Below are positions 56,169 through 63,832 of a stretch of DNA of 64,000 bases, piece after piece. The first letter of the stretch is position 1. Each line of letters starts with the position of its first letter. The notes beneath the pieces were generated by a model that did no database searches, was not told where the DNA came from, and saw only the letters and a program-made list of their open reading frames with translations. Made by a program: the position numbers and the translations under genes. Source of the stretch: Roseitalea sp. (GTDB lineage Bacteria > Pseudomonadota > Alphaproteobacteria > Rhizobiales > Rhizobiaceae). The stretch lies in assembly GCA_017642895.1 (NCBI GenBank), contig JAEPON010000016.1:1-64000 (forward strand), read 5' to 3'.

Positions 56169-57587
56169 ATGAACGCACCCTGCAAATCCGATCTCGATCG
56201 TCTTCAGGCGGCCTTCGAGGGGCAGCGGTCGGCCTTTTCGTTCGATGCCGTGCCCGGCATCAGCACCCGGCGCATGAAGCTGCGCGATCTCGTGCGCGCC
56301 ATCCGGGCCCGCCGATCCGGGATCGTCGACGCGATCAGCGCCGATTTCGGCAACCGGTCGGCCGACGAGACCCTGTCGGCGGAGATCGCGGTCACGATAG
56401 GCAGCATCGAACACACATGCCGCCATCTGGATCGCTGGGCGAACCCGACCCGCATGTTCAATCTGGGTATTCCGATTCCGGGCCGCACCTATGTGCGCCA
56501 TGAGCCCAAGGGTGTCGTCGGCGTGATTTCGCCTTGGAACTATCCGTTCCAGCTCGCGGTCATCCCGGCCGCCACCGCGCTCGCCGGCGGCAACAAGGTG
56601 CTGGTCAAGCCGTCCGAGTTCACGCCGCGCACGGCCGAACTGCTGGCGCAGCTGTTCGCCGATGTCTATGGCGAGGACGAGGTGGCAGTGGTGACCGGTG
56701 GCCCCGATGTCGGCAAGGCCTTCTCCGAACTGGCCTTCGACCATCTGTTCTTCACCGGTTCGACGGAAGTCGGCCGCAAGGTTGCGATGGCTGCGGCCGA
56801 AAACCTGACGCCGGTGACACTGGAACTGGGCGGCAAGAGCCCCTGCGTGATGATGCCGGACGCCGATCCCGAAAAACACGCGCCGCTCGTCGCCTTCGGC
56901 AAGTTCTACAGCGGCGGGCAGACCTGCGTCGCCCCGGACTATCTGCTGGTGCCCAAGGGCCGGGCGGAAGCCTTCAGCGCGGCCATCATCGACGCCGCAC
57001 GGCGCACCTGGCCCGCGCCGGCGACCGATGACGGATACACATCGATCATCACCGACCGGCATCATGACCGGCTCGCCGCGATGATCGATGAAGCGCGGGA
57101 CGCCGGCCTGACCGTCCTGAGCGCCGGGGACGCGGCGCCGGACGCGCGCCGCATCCCGCCGACTGTCGTCATCGGCCCGGCGCCCGACAGCCGGCTGATG
57201 ACCGAGGAGATTTTCGGGCCGATCCTGCCGATCATCGAATATGACGATCTGGACGATGCCGTCCGCTTCGTCACGGCGCGCGACCATCCGCTGGCGCTTT
57301 ACGCCTTCGGGCGCGATGCGCGCGCGGCGGAGAAGCTCGTTGCCCGGACCACGTCGGGCGGCGCGGTCGTCAACGGCACCATCGTTCATCTGGCGGTCGA
57401 GCATCTGCCGTTCGGCGGGGTCGGCAAATCCGGCTATGGCGCCTATCACGGCAAGCGCGGCTTTGCCGAATTCACCCATGCGCGCTCGGTGCTCGTCCTG
57501 CCGCAATGGCCGATCCTGCGCGACACGATTGTCCGGCCCGACGGTAGGCGCATGCGCTGGCTGACCGACTGGATGATCGGCAAGTAG
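56169..57587 (+). CDS. calB: Coniferyl-type aldehyde dehydrogenase
   Basis: NAD(P)-dependent aldehyde oxidation, 472 residues, of the class 3-like group (CalB/YwdH type). The cofactor site motif SPWNYPFQLAV, the general-base Glu in TLELGGKSPCVM and the catalytic Cys in SGGQTCVAPDY are all present. The C-terminal FPFGGVGKSGYGAYH-type motif LPFGGVGKSG is intact. Members oxidise coniferyl aldehyde or fatty aldehydes; the specificity is inferred only from family resemblance. It diverges from the acyl-CoA dehydrogenase gene and converges with phnF (three bases between stops). Confidence 0.85.
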   Translation: MNAPCKSDLDRLQAAFEGQRSAFSFDAVPGISTRRMKLRDLVRAIRARRSGIVDAISADFGNRSADETLSAEIAVTIGSIEHTCRHLDRWANPTRMFNLGIPIPGRTYVRHEPKGVVGVISPWNYPFQLAVIPAATALAGGNKVLVKPSEFTPRTAELLAQLFADVYGEDEVAVVTGGPDVGKAFSELAFDHLFFTGSTEVGRKVAMAAAENLTPVTLELGGKSPCVMMPDADPEKHAPLVAFGKFYSGGQTCVAPDYLLVPKGRAEAFSAAIIDAARRTWPAPATDDGYTSIITDRHHDRLAAMIDEARDAGLTVLSAGDAAPDARRIPPTVVIGPAPDSRLMTEEIFGPILPIIEYDDLDDAVRFVTARDHPLALYAFGRDARAAEKLVARTTSGGAVVNGTIVHLAVEHLPFGGVGKSGYGAYHGKRGFAEFTHARSVLVLPQWPILRDTIVRPDGRRMRWLTDWMIGK

Positions 57588-57590
57588 CCC

Positions 57591-58352
57591 TCAGTCGCCG
57601 CCCACCTGAAGGCTTACCCGGTCGGCGGCAAAGCGTGTCAGCGAATACTGGACCGGCCGTCCGTCCATGTCGGCATTGACCGCCTCGGTGACCAGCACGA
57701 TCGCGCCCGGCGACAGGCGCAGATGATCGAGATCGTCCACCGCGCCGTGACGGGCCTCGATCCGCGTCCAGGCCCGCACATAGTCGGTGACACCCAGTTG
57801 CGCCAAGGCGCGGGTCACTGACCCGGATCGCGCGAAGACGTCCGCGATCGTGCCGAACCGTTCCGCGTCGAACCAGTAGGTCGCGCGCGACACGGGCACG
57901 CCATCGGCAAGGCCAACGCTTTCAAGGCGGACAACGCCCGTCCCGGTTTCGATGTCCAGAGCCCTGGCGATGTCCGCTGGCGCCTGTTCCCGCCCGTGGG
58001 CGAGCAGTTCGGTGCTGCGGTTCGCCGCCTGGCCTTCGAGCCCTTGCGAGAAGCGCGTGCGCTGGCCGATCGGATAGGTCAGGCGCCGCTTGCGCCGGAC
58101 GAAGGTTCCGCGCCCCTGATGGCTTTGCACCACGCCTTCATGGGCCAGCGCCCTTATCGCCGCGCGCACCGTGTGGCGGTTGACGCCGAACCGTTCGGCC
58201 AGCACTTTTTCCGGGGGCAGCTTGCCGTCCGCATCGACCAGCGGGCCGGCCAAACCGGCGCGAATCGCATCGGCGATCTGCCGCCACATGGCGATGCCCG
58301 ACTGGCGTTCGATTTGCTCCGATTGCACGGTCAATTGTCCGGCCTCTGTCAT
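57591..58352 (-). CDS. phnF: GntR/HutC family phosphonate operon regulator PhnF
   Basis: Transcription regulator of 253 residues, divergent from phnG. The winged helix (about 17-85) has IERQSGIAMWRQIADAIRAG, the helix-turn-helix VLAERFGVNRHTVRAAIRAL and the wing HQGRGTFVRRK. The C-terminal UTRA ligand domain follows. PhnF is a repressor of C-P lyase operons in other bacteria. The start codon lies inside the PHO box CTGTCAT AACT CTGTCAC, so PhoB binding would sit on its initiator; ATG 58289 is a later alternative. GGAGG-type site not seen. Confidence 0.9.
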   Translation of the reverse strand: MTEAGQLTVQSEQIERQSGIAMWRQIADAIRAGLAGPLVDADGKLPPEKVLAERFGVNRHTVRAAIRALAHEGVVQSHQGRGTFVRRKRRLTYPIGQRTRFSQGLEGQAANRSTELLAHGREQAPADIARALDIETGTGVVRLESVGLADGVPVSRATYWFDAERFGTIADVFARSGSVTRALAQLGVTDYVRAWTRIEARHGAVDDLDHLRLSPGAIVLVTEAVNADMDGRPVQYSLTRFAADRVSLQVGGD

Positions 58353-58363
58353 AACTCTGTCAC
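58346..58363 (+). promoter_or_regulatory. PHO box (PhoB site) for phnGHIJKL
   Basis: CTGTCAT (58346-58352), AACT, CTGTCAC (58357-58363) is the classic 7-4-7 direct repeat with an 11-bp period and essentially no mismatch. It lies 67 bases before the phnG start on the same strand. Its first repeat contains the phnF initiation codon on the other strand. Confidence 0.85.
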
Positions 58364-58397
58364 AGCAAGCGCTTAACCGTGAAGTTATCTTATCTGG

Positions 58398-58410
58398 TTG
58401 TCTATAACAA
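58398..58410. promoter_or_regulatory. Candidate PhnF operator before phnG
   Basis: TTGT-CTATA-ACAA is a short inverted repeat of the form bound by HutC-type GntR regulators, nested almost concentrically within TTATCT (58390-58395) and AGATAA (58412-58417). It is 20 bases before the phnG start and downstream of the PHO box, a good position for a repressor that gates the operon on phosphonate. Inferred. Confidence 0.5.
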
Positions 58411-58430
58411 TAGATAAATTGGAGATACCA

Positions 58431-58898
58431 ATGTCTGCCTCGAACCTCATCAATGATCGCGCCGAAGCACGCCGGCGCCGCCTGTCCGTGCTCGCCCAGG
58501 GCGACGCCGCGCTGCTGGCCGAATGCTGGGACGGCCTGGGGATCGATCCCGAATGCGAACTGGTGCGCGGGCCGGAAACCGGGCTGGTGGCGTTGCGCGG
58601 CCGCATGGGCGGAGGCGGCGCGCCGTTCAATCTCGGCGAAGCGACCGCAACCCGTGCCACCGTCCGCCTGGCCGACGGAAGGACAGGCCATGCCATGGTA
58701 CTCGGCCGCGACCAGGCCAAGGTCAAACTCGCCGCCGTGATCGATGCGCTGGCCCAGGATGAGACGATGGCCGCCCGTCTCGACGACGCCGTGATCGCGC
58801 CGCTTGAAGCGGCAATCACCAAGCGCGATCGCGATCGCGCAGCCGAAACCGCGGCGACGAAAGTGGACTTCTTCACCATGGTGCGGGGAGACGATTGA
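58431..58898 (+). CDS. phnG: Alpha-D-ribose 1-methylphosphonate 5-triphosphate synthase subunit PhnG
   Basis: Subunit of the PhnGHIJ C-P lyase core complex; with PhnI, PhnH and PhnL it joins the phosphonate to ribose triphosphate. The 155 residues match the family. It has RRRRLSVLAQGDAALLA, PETGLVALRGRMGGGGAPFNLGEAT and the closing KVDFFTMVRGDD. GGAG lies six bases before ATG 58431; the open frame from 58398 is not needed. First gene of the operon behind a PHO box; phnH starts on its stop (TGATG). Confidence 0.95.
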   Translation: MSASNLINDRAEARRRRLSVLAQGDAALLAECWDGLGIDPECELVRGPETGLVALRGRMGGGGAPFNLGEATATRATVRLADGRTGHAMVLGRDQAKVKLAAVIDALAQDETMAARLDDAVIAPLEAAITKRDRDRAAETAATKVDFFTMVRGDD

Positions 58899-59515
58899 TG
58901 GCGGTGCAATCCCAGGACGCAATCGTGACCGGTGGTTTCGACGCCCCCGTCTTCGACGCGCAATCGGTCTTTCGGGCGCTGATGGACGCGATGGCACGCC
59001 CCGGCACGGTGCAGGCCATCGCGCCGCGCGCTTCAGCCCCGTCCCCCTTGGGACCGGTCGCCGCCGCGTTAGCGCTGACATTGTGCGATGTCGACACGCC
59101 CGTCTGGCTCGATGCGGCATTGGCAACGGACGGTGCGATCGCGCGCTGGCTCGGTTTTCATGCCGGAGCGCCGGTGACCGACGATCCGGCCGCTGCCGCC
59201 TTCGCGCTGATCGGCGACGGCCCGTCGCTGGGCTCGCTCGACCGGTTCGCCCGCGGCACGCACGACTATCCCGACCGGTCGGCGACGCTGATTGTCCAGG
59301 TGCCGGACCTGGCGGCCGGCCCGGCGCTGACGCTGACCGGGCCCGGCATCAAGCAGAGCACGGCGCTTGCGCCAAGCGGATTGCCGGCCCGGTTCACCAC
59401 CCTTTGGGCCGACAACAATGCGCTGTTCCCGTGCGGCATCGACATGGTTCTGGCCACGCCCGACGCGGTCGCCGCGCTGCCACGCACGACGCGCATCCAA
59501 TCAACGGAGAACTGA
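58898..59515 (+). CDS. phnH: C-P lyase core subunit PhnH
   Basis: Core-complex subunit with a PLP-transferase-like fold but no PLP lysine; contributes to the PhnGHIJ assembly. The 205 residues match the family. VFRALMDAMARPGTV near 27-41 is the conserved start, GPGI near 147 and the closing PCGIDMVLATPDAVAALPRTTR are typical. The ATG shares one base with the phnG stop. It ends one base before phnI. Confidence 0.95.
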   Translation: MAVQSQDAIVTGGFDAPVFDAQSVFRALMDAMARPGTVQAIAPRASAPSPLGPVAAALALTLCDVDTPVWLDAALATDGAIARWLGFHAGAPVTDDPAAAAFALIGDGPSLGSLDRFARGTHDYPDRSATLIVQVPDLAAGPALTLTGPGIKQSTALAPSGLPARFTTLWADNNALFPCGIDMVLATPDAVAALPRTTRIQSTEN

Positions 59516-59516
59516 C

Positions 59517-60620
59517 ATGTATGTCGCGGTCAAGGGCGGTGAAAAGGCCATCCGCAACGCGCACCGGCTGCTGGCCGACCGCCGGCGCGGCGACCGGTCC
59601 GTCCCGGCGCTGACACTGACACAGATCACCTGTCAGTTGGCGCTCGCCATCGACCGGGTGATGAGCGAGGGCGCTCTATACGATCGCGATCTCGCCGCGC
59701 TGGCGGTCAAGCAGGCGCGCGGCGACATGATCGAGGCGATCTTCCTTGTCCGCGCCTATCGCACGACGCTGCCGCGCTTCGGCTATTCGGAGCCGGTCGA
59801 CACCGGCGCCATGCATATCGAACGGCGCATCTCGGCGACCTACAAGGACCTGCCCGGCGGGCAGATGCTCGGCCCGACCTTCGACTACACCCACCGGCTT
59901 CTCGACCCCGAACTCGCCGGCGATGCCGCGGTTCCGGACGCCGAGCGCCGCGACGGCGAACCGGCCCGCGCCATGCGCGTCTCGGACATTCTGGCACAGG
60001 ATGGGCTGATCGAGGGCGACTGCGACGCGCAAACGGAGATGCCCGGCGACATCACCCGCGAACCGATGGAGTTTCCGATGGAGCGCGACACGCGCCTGCA
60101 ATCCCTCTCACGCGGCGATGAGGGGTTTCTGCTGGCGCTCGCTTACTCAACTCAAAGGGGTTATGCGCGCTCTCACCCGTTCGCCGGCGAGATCCGCATC
60201 GGCGAAGTGGAGGTGGCCGTCGACATGCCCGAACTCGGTTTTGCTGTCACCATCGGGCGGGTGCAACTCACCGAATGCCAGATGATCAACCAGTTCAAGG
60301 GCTCGTCCAAGGCGCCGCCCCAGTTTACGCGCGGTTATGGTCTTGTCTTCGGCCAGTCCGAGCGCAAGGCGATGGCCATGGCCCTGTGCGACCGCGCCAT
60401 GCGGGCGCGTGAGTTGGGCGAGGACATCGTCGCGCCGGCGCAGGACGAGGAGTTCGTGATCTCCCATTGCGACAATGTGCAGGCATCGGGCTTCGTCGAG
60501 CATCTCAAACTGCCGCATTATGTCGACTTCCAGGCCGAACTCGAACTGGTCCGCACCATGCGGGCCGAACATGAAAGCCGGCGCGATGCGGGCGAGCCCA
60601 TGCCGGAGGCAGCCGAATGA
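59517..60620 (+). CDS. phnI: C-P lyase core subunit PhnI
   Basis: Subunit with nucleosidase activity that, with PhnG, PhnH and PhnL, forms ribose 1-phosphonate 5-triphosphate from MgATP and phosphonate. The 367 residues match E. coli PhnI (354). YVAVKGGEKAIRNAH begins the protein, ERRISATYKDLPGGQMLGPTFDYTHRLLD is the long conserved block (shown here in part: YKDLPGGQ and DYTHRLLD), and NQFKGSSKAPPQFTRGYGL follows. ATG 59517 is one base past the phnH stop; the open frame begins earlier. phnJ overlaps by four bases. Confidence 0.96.
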   Translation: MYVAVKGGEKAIRNAHRLLADRRRGDRSVPALTLTQITCQLALAIDRVMSEGALYDRDLAALAVKQARGDMIEAIFLVRAYRTTLPRFGYSEPVDTGAMHIERRISATYKDLPGGQMLGPTFDYTHRLLDPELAGDAAVPDAERRDGEPARAMRVSDILAQDGLIEGDCDAQTEMPGDITREPMEFPMERDTRLQSLSRGDEGFLLALAYSTQRGYARSHPFAGEIRIGEVEVAVDMPELGFAVTIGRVQLTECQMINQFKGSSKAPPQFTRGYGLVFGQSERKAMAMALCDRAMRARELGEDIVAPAQDEEFVISHCDNVQASGFVEHLKLPHYVDFQAELELVRTMRAEHESRRDAGEPMPEAAE

Positions 60621-61504
60621 CCGTGCAACCCACCGGCCTTGCCGACTACAATTTCGCCTATCTCGACGAGCCGACCAAGCGGATGATCCGCCGGGCGATT
60701 TTGAAGGCGATCGCCATTCCCGGTTATCAGGTGCCGTTCGCCTCACGCGAGATGCCGATGCCCTATGGCTGGGGGACGGGCGGCGTGCAGGTCACCGCCT
60801 CGATCATCGGCCCGGACGACACACTCAAGGTGATCGACCAGGGCGCCGACGACACGACCAACGCGGTCTCGATCCGTGCCTTCTTCGCAAAGGTCGCCGA
60901 GGTCTCCACCACGACCAGCACCGCCGAAGCGACGATCATCCAGACGCGCCACCGCATTCCCGAGGAGACGCTCGGCGAAGGGCAGGTGCTGGTCTATCAG
61001 GTGCCGATCCCCGAGCCGCTGCGCTTTCTGGAGCCGCGCGAGACCGAGACGCGCAAGATGCACGCGCTCGAGGATTACGGGCTGATGCACGTCAAGCTCT
61101 ATGAGGACATTGCCCGCAACGGCCACATCGCGACGACCTATGCCTATCCGGTCAAGGTCGAGGGCCGTTACGTCATGGACCCCTCGCCGACGCCGAAATT
61201 CGACAATCCCAAGATGGACCAGTCCGAGGCGCTGCAGCTCTTCGGCGCCGGGCGCGAAAAGCGCATCTATGCGGTGCCGCCTTACACCAGCGTGGTCAGT
61301 CTCGACTTCGAGGATTACCCGTTCGAGGTGAACCGGTTCGATGAGCCCTGCGCCCTGTGCGGCGCCGAAGGCGTCTATCTCGACGAGGTGGTTCTCGACG
61401 ATCGGGGCGGCCGCATGTTCGTGTGCTCGGACACCGACCATTGCGAAAAACGCCGCGCCGCCGGCCATCGGGGCGCCATGGCCAGCGAAGGAACCTTGGC
61501 ATGA
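60617..61504 (+). CDS. phnJ: C-P lyase radical-SAM subunit PhnJ
   Basis: Catalytic subunit that cleaves the carbon-phosphorus bond through a radical-SAM 4Fe-4S cluster. The 295 residues match the family (281 in E. coli). The non-canonical cluster cysteines are at 245, 248, 270 and 276 (CALC then VCSDTDHC), giving C-x2-C-x21-C-x5-C as in E. coli. YNFAYLDEPTKRMIRR is the conserved N-terminus. The start overlaps phnI by four bases and the stop overlaps phnK as ATGA. Confidence 0.96.
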   Translation: MTVQPTGLADYNFAYLDEPTKRMIRRAILKAIAIPGYQVPFASREMPMPYGWGTGGVQVTASIIGPDDTLKVIDQGADDTTNAVSIRAFFAKVAEVSTTTSTAEATIIQTRHRIPEETLGEGQVLVYQVPIPEPLRFLEPRETETRKMHALEDYGLMHVKLYEDIARNGHIATTYAYPVKVEGRYVMDPSPTPKFDNPKMDQSEALQLFGAGREKRIYAVPPYTSVVSLDFEDYPFEVNRFDEPCALCGAEGVYLDEVVLDDRGGRMFVCSDTDHCEKRRAAGHRGAMASEGTLA

Positions 61505-62388
61505 TGACACAAGGCGACAGTGTTTCACCTCATCCTGAGCCCATTGAAGGACGAGGTGAAACCGCAAACCCGCCCCTTCGACAGGCTCAGGGTGACGGCT
61601 TGCCCGCCCTTGCGGAGGAAAAGCCGCTCCTGTCCGCAAGCGGTGTGTCGAAATTCTACGGCAGCCGCATCGGCTGCGAGGATGTCAGCATCGACATCTG
61701 GCCGGGCGAAGTCGTGGCGGTGGTCGGCGAGAGCGGATCGGGCAAGACGACGCTGCTCAACTGCATCTCGACGCGGCTGATGCCGACCACGGGCACGGTC
61801 GCCTATCGCATGCGTGACGGCCAGATCCGTGACCTCTACCGCATGGGCGAAGCCGAACGGCGCTTCCTGATGCGCACCGATTGGGGCTTTGTCCACCAGA
61901 ACCCGGCCGATGGCCTGCGCATGACGGTGTCGGCCGGCGCCAATGTCGGCGAGCGGCTGATGGCAACCGGCGCCCGGCACTATGGCAATATTCGTGCAAC
62001 CGCCGGCGATTGGCTCGGCCGGGTCGAAATCGCCGAAGACCGCATCGATGACCAGCCGCGCGCCTTTTCCGGCGGCATGCGCCAGCGGCTCCAGATCGCG
62101 CGGAACCTGGTCACCGGCCCGCGTCTTGTCTTCATGGACGAGCCGACCGGCGGTCTGGACGTGTCGGTGCAGGCACGCCTTCTGGATCTGTTGCGCGGGC
62201 TGGTCACCGATCTGGGACTGGCGGTCGTCGTCGTCACCCACGATCTGGCCGTCGCGCGGCTTCTGTCGCACCGCATGGTCGTCATGAAGGACGGCCGCGT
62301 CATCGAGACGGGCCTGACCGACCGGGTGCTCGACGATCCGCGCGCGCCCTACACCCAGCTTCTCGTTTCCTCGATCCTGCAGGCTTGA
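61501..62388 (+). CDS. phnK: C-P lyase ABC-type ATPase PhnK with repeat-encoded N-terminal extension
   Basis: ABC-family ATPase that docks on PhnJ in the C-P lyase complex, not a membrane transporter. Walker A GESGSGKT is at 76-83, the signature SGGMRQRLQIAR and Walker B LVFMDEPTGGLD follow, and VQARLLDLLRGLV is typical of PhnK. The protein has 295 residues against about 252 in E. coli. The extra 40 at the start (reading through HPEPIEGRG and PPLRQAQGD) are encoded by a palindromic repeat; the family-like part begins near KPLLSASGVSKFYG. The ATG overlaps phnJ as ATGA. A GGAGG at 61614-61618 hints at an older start downstream. Confidence 0.92.
   Translation: MMTQGDSVSPHPEPIEGRGETANPPLRQAQGDGLPALAEEKPLLSASGVSKFYGSRIGCEDVSIDIWPGEVVAVVGESGSGKTTLLNCISTRLMPTTGTVAYRMRDGQIRDLYRMGEAERRFLMRTDWGFVHQNPADGLRMTVSAGANVGERLMATGARHYGNIRATAGDWLGRVEIAEDRIDDQPRAFSGGMRQRLQIARNLVTGPRLVFMDEPTGGLDVSVQARLLDLLRGLVTDLGLAVVVVTHDLAVARLLSHRMVVMKDGRVIETGLTDRVLDDPRAPYTQLLVSSILQA
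61523..61595 (+). repeat. REP-like palindromic repeat inside phnK
   Basis: The element carries two inverted units: one at 61530-61550 (with CCTGAGCCCATTGAAGG) and one at 61575-61595 (with CCTTCGACAGGCTCAGG), 17 of 21 positions complementary. The first is also the core of a 14-bp hairpin, TTTCACCTCATCCT with AGGACGAGGTGAAA (one mismatch-type wobble) around an 11-base loop. Its encoded peptides HPEPIEG and LRQAQGD are typical of dispersed alphaproteobacterial repeats that read as PEPVEG / DKLRMT-like peptides. It is in frame and has no stop. Confidence 0.75.
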
Positions 62389-62392
62389 TCCG

Positions 62393-63097
62393 ATGGCCGT
62401 TCCCCTGATCGTCTCCGACGTTTCCAAGAGTTTCACCATGCATCTGCGCGGCGGTGTCCGCATCCCGGTGGTCGAAGCGGTGCACTTTTCGATCGAGGCC
62501 GGCCAGTGCGCCGTGTTGAGTGGGCCGTCCGGCGTCGGCAAGTCGTCGATCCTGAAAATGGTCTACGGCAATTATGCCGTCGATGTCGGCCAGATCCTGA
62601 TCCGGCACAATGGTGCGCTGCTCGACCTTGCCCGGGCCGAGGCACGGCAGGTGATGGCCGTGCGGCGTGACACGATCGGCTATGTCAGCCAGTTCCTGCG
62701 CGCGGTGCCGCGCGTTTCCGCGCTCGATGTCGCCGCCGAACCGCTCGTGCAGCGCGGAACCGATCCCGAGACAGCGTGCCGCCGCGCCGCAGAGCTTTTT
62801 GCCCGTCTCAACCTGCCCGAAAAGCTCTGGGAACTGCCACCGGCGACGTTCTCGGGCGGCGAGCAGCAGCGGGTCAACATCGCGCGCGGCTTCATCACCG
62901 ATCACCCGGTCCTGCTTCTGGACGAACCGACCGCATCGCTCGATGCCGCCAACCGCGCCGTCGTCGTCGCAATGATCGGCGAGAAGAAGGCCGACGGTGT
63001 TGCGCTGCTGGGCATCTTCCACGATGCCGAACTGCGCGAGGCGGTCGCCGACCGGATCATCGACGTGACCGGCTTTGCCCCGCAAAAGGCCGCTTGA
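62393..63097 (+). CDS. phnL: C-P lyase ABC-type ATPase PhnL
   Basis: Second ABC-family ATPase of the C-P lyase pathway, required for the ribose phosphonate-forming step. The 234 residues match the family. [19 protein letters not shown] is the PhnL start, Walker A is GPSGVGKSS near 43-51, [18 protein letters not shown] is typical, the signature is [14 protein letters not shown] and Walker [12 protein letters not shown]. It starts four bases after phnK. The extra 40 residues of phnK are not found here. Confidence 0.95.
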   Translation: MAVPLIVSDVSKSFTMHLRGGVRIPVVEAVHFSIEAGQCAVLSGPSGVGKSSILKMVYGNYAVDVGQILIRHNGALLDLARAEARQVMAVRRDTIGYVSQFLRAVPRVSALDVAAEPLVQRGTDPETACRRAAELFARLNLPEKLWELPPATFSGGEQQRVNIARGFITDHPVLLLDEPTASLDAANRAVVVAMIGEKKADGVALLGIFHDAELREAVADRIIDVTGFAPQKAA

Positions 63098-63101
63098 GAC
63101 A

Positions 63102-63716
63102 ATGCCGAAGCTCTCCGAACAACCGCTGGTGCACCCAGCCGCGCGCGTCACCGGCTCGACGCTCGGCCGCTACACCGAGATCGACGAGGGCTGCGTCGTC
63201 ACCGACTGCGAGATCGGAGACTATTCCTATCTCATTCGCCAGACCGAAGCGTGGTGCGCCACCATCGGCAAGTTCGCCAACATTGCCAGCCATGTGCGCA
63301 TCAATGCGACCAACCATCCGACCTGGCGGGCGACCCAACACCATTTCACCTACCGCGCCGGCGACTATTTTGGCGATGCGGACAATGAACCCGCATTCTT
63401 TGCCTGGCGCCGCGACCACCGGGTCGTTATCGGCCACGATGTGTGGATCGGCCACGGCGCCATCGTCCTTCCCGGCGTCACGATCGGCAATGGCGCGGTG
63501 ATCGGCTCGGGCGCGGTCGTCACAAAAGAGGTGGCTCCCTACACAATTGTCGGGGGTGTTCCAGCCAGGCCGATCCGCGACCGGTTCGATCCGAGCATCG
63601 CAGAACGCATGGAAAAACTGGCCTGGTGGGACTGGAGCCACGCCGATCTGCGTGCCGCGCTCGAGGACTTCCGAACACTCGATGCCGGCGCATTTCTGGC
63701 CCGACATGGCGGCTGA
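63102..63716 (+). CDS. Phosphonate-locus hexapeptide-repeat transferase
   Basis: A 204-residue left-handed beta-helix acyltransferase-type protein that recurs in C-P lyase operons (the phn-associated hexapeptide family). Hexapeptide turns run from about 10 to 150, e.g. [40 protein letters not shown] and [26 protein letters not shown] with a His is the usual active-site loop of this acetyltransferase fold. Its substrate in phosphonate metabolism is unknown. ATG 63102 is four bases past phnL; the frame opens at 63075. Confidence 0.85.
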   Translation: MPKLSEQPLVHPAARVTGSTLGRYTEIDEGCVVTDCEIGDYSYLIRQTEAWCATIGKFANIASHVRINATNHPTWRATQHHFTYRAGDYFGDADNEPAFFAWRRDHRVVIGHDVWIGHGAIVLPGVTIGNGAVIGSGAVVTKEVAPYTIVGGVPARPIRDRFDPSIAERMEKLAWWDWSHADLRAALEDFRTLDAGAFLARHGG

Positions 63717-63740
63717 CACAGGTCGTTTTGCGGTTGTGGA

Positions 63741-63780
63741 CTGTTACACAACTGACACCGAACTGACATTGGACATTCAC
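63741..63780 (+). promoter_or_regulatory. Tandem four-unit PHO box before phnC
   Basis: Four 7-base units with an exact 11-bp period: CTGTTAC (63741), CTGACAC (63752), CTGACAT (63763) and CATTCAC (63774). The middle two are close to the consensus CTGTCAT/C and the outer two are weaker. The run ends 52 bases before the phnC start, so phnC has its own PhoB-controlled promoter within the locus. Confidence 0.75.
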
Positions 63781-63832
63781 ATCGGCCCGATACGCCGCGA
63801 AACGTGTGCGGTTGCGAAAAGGTGCGCTGCGA

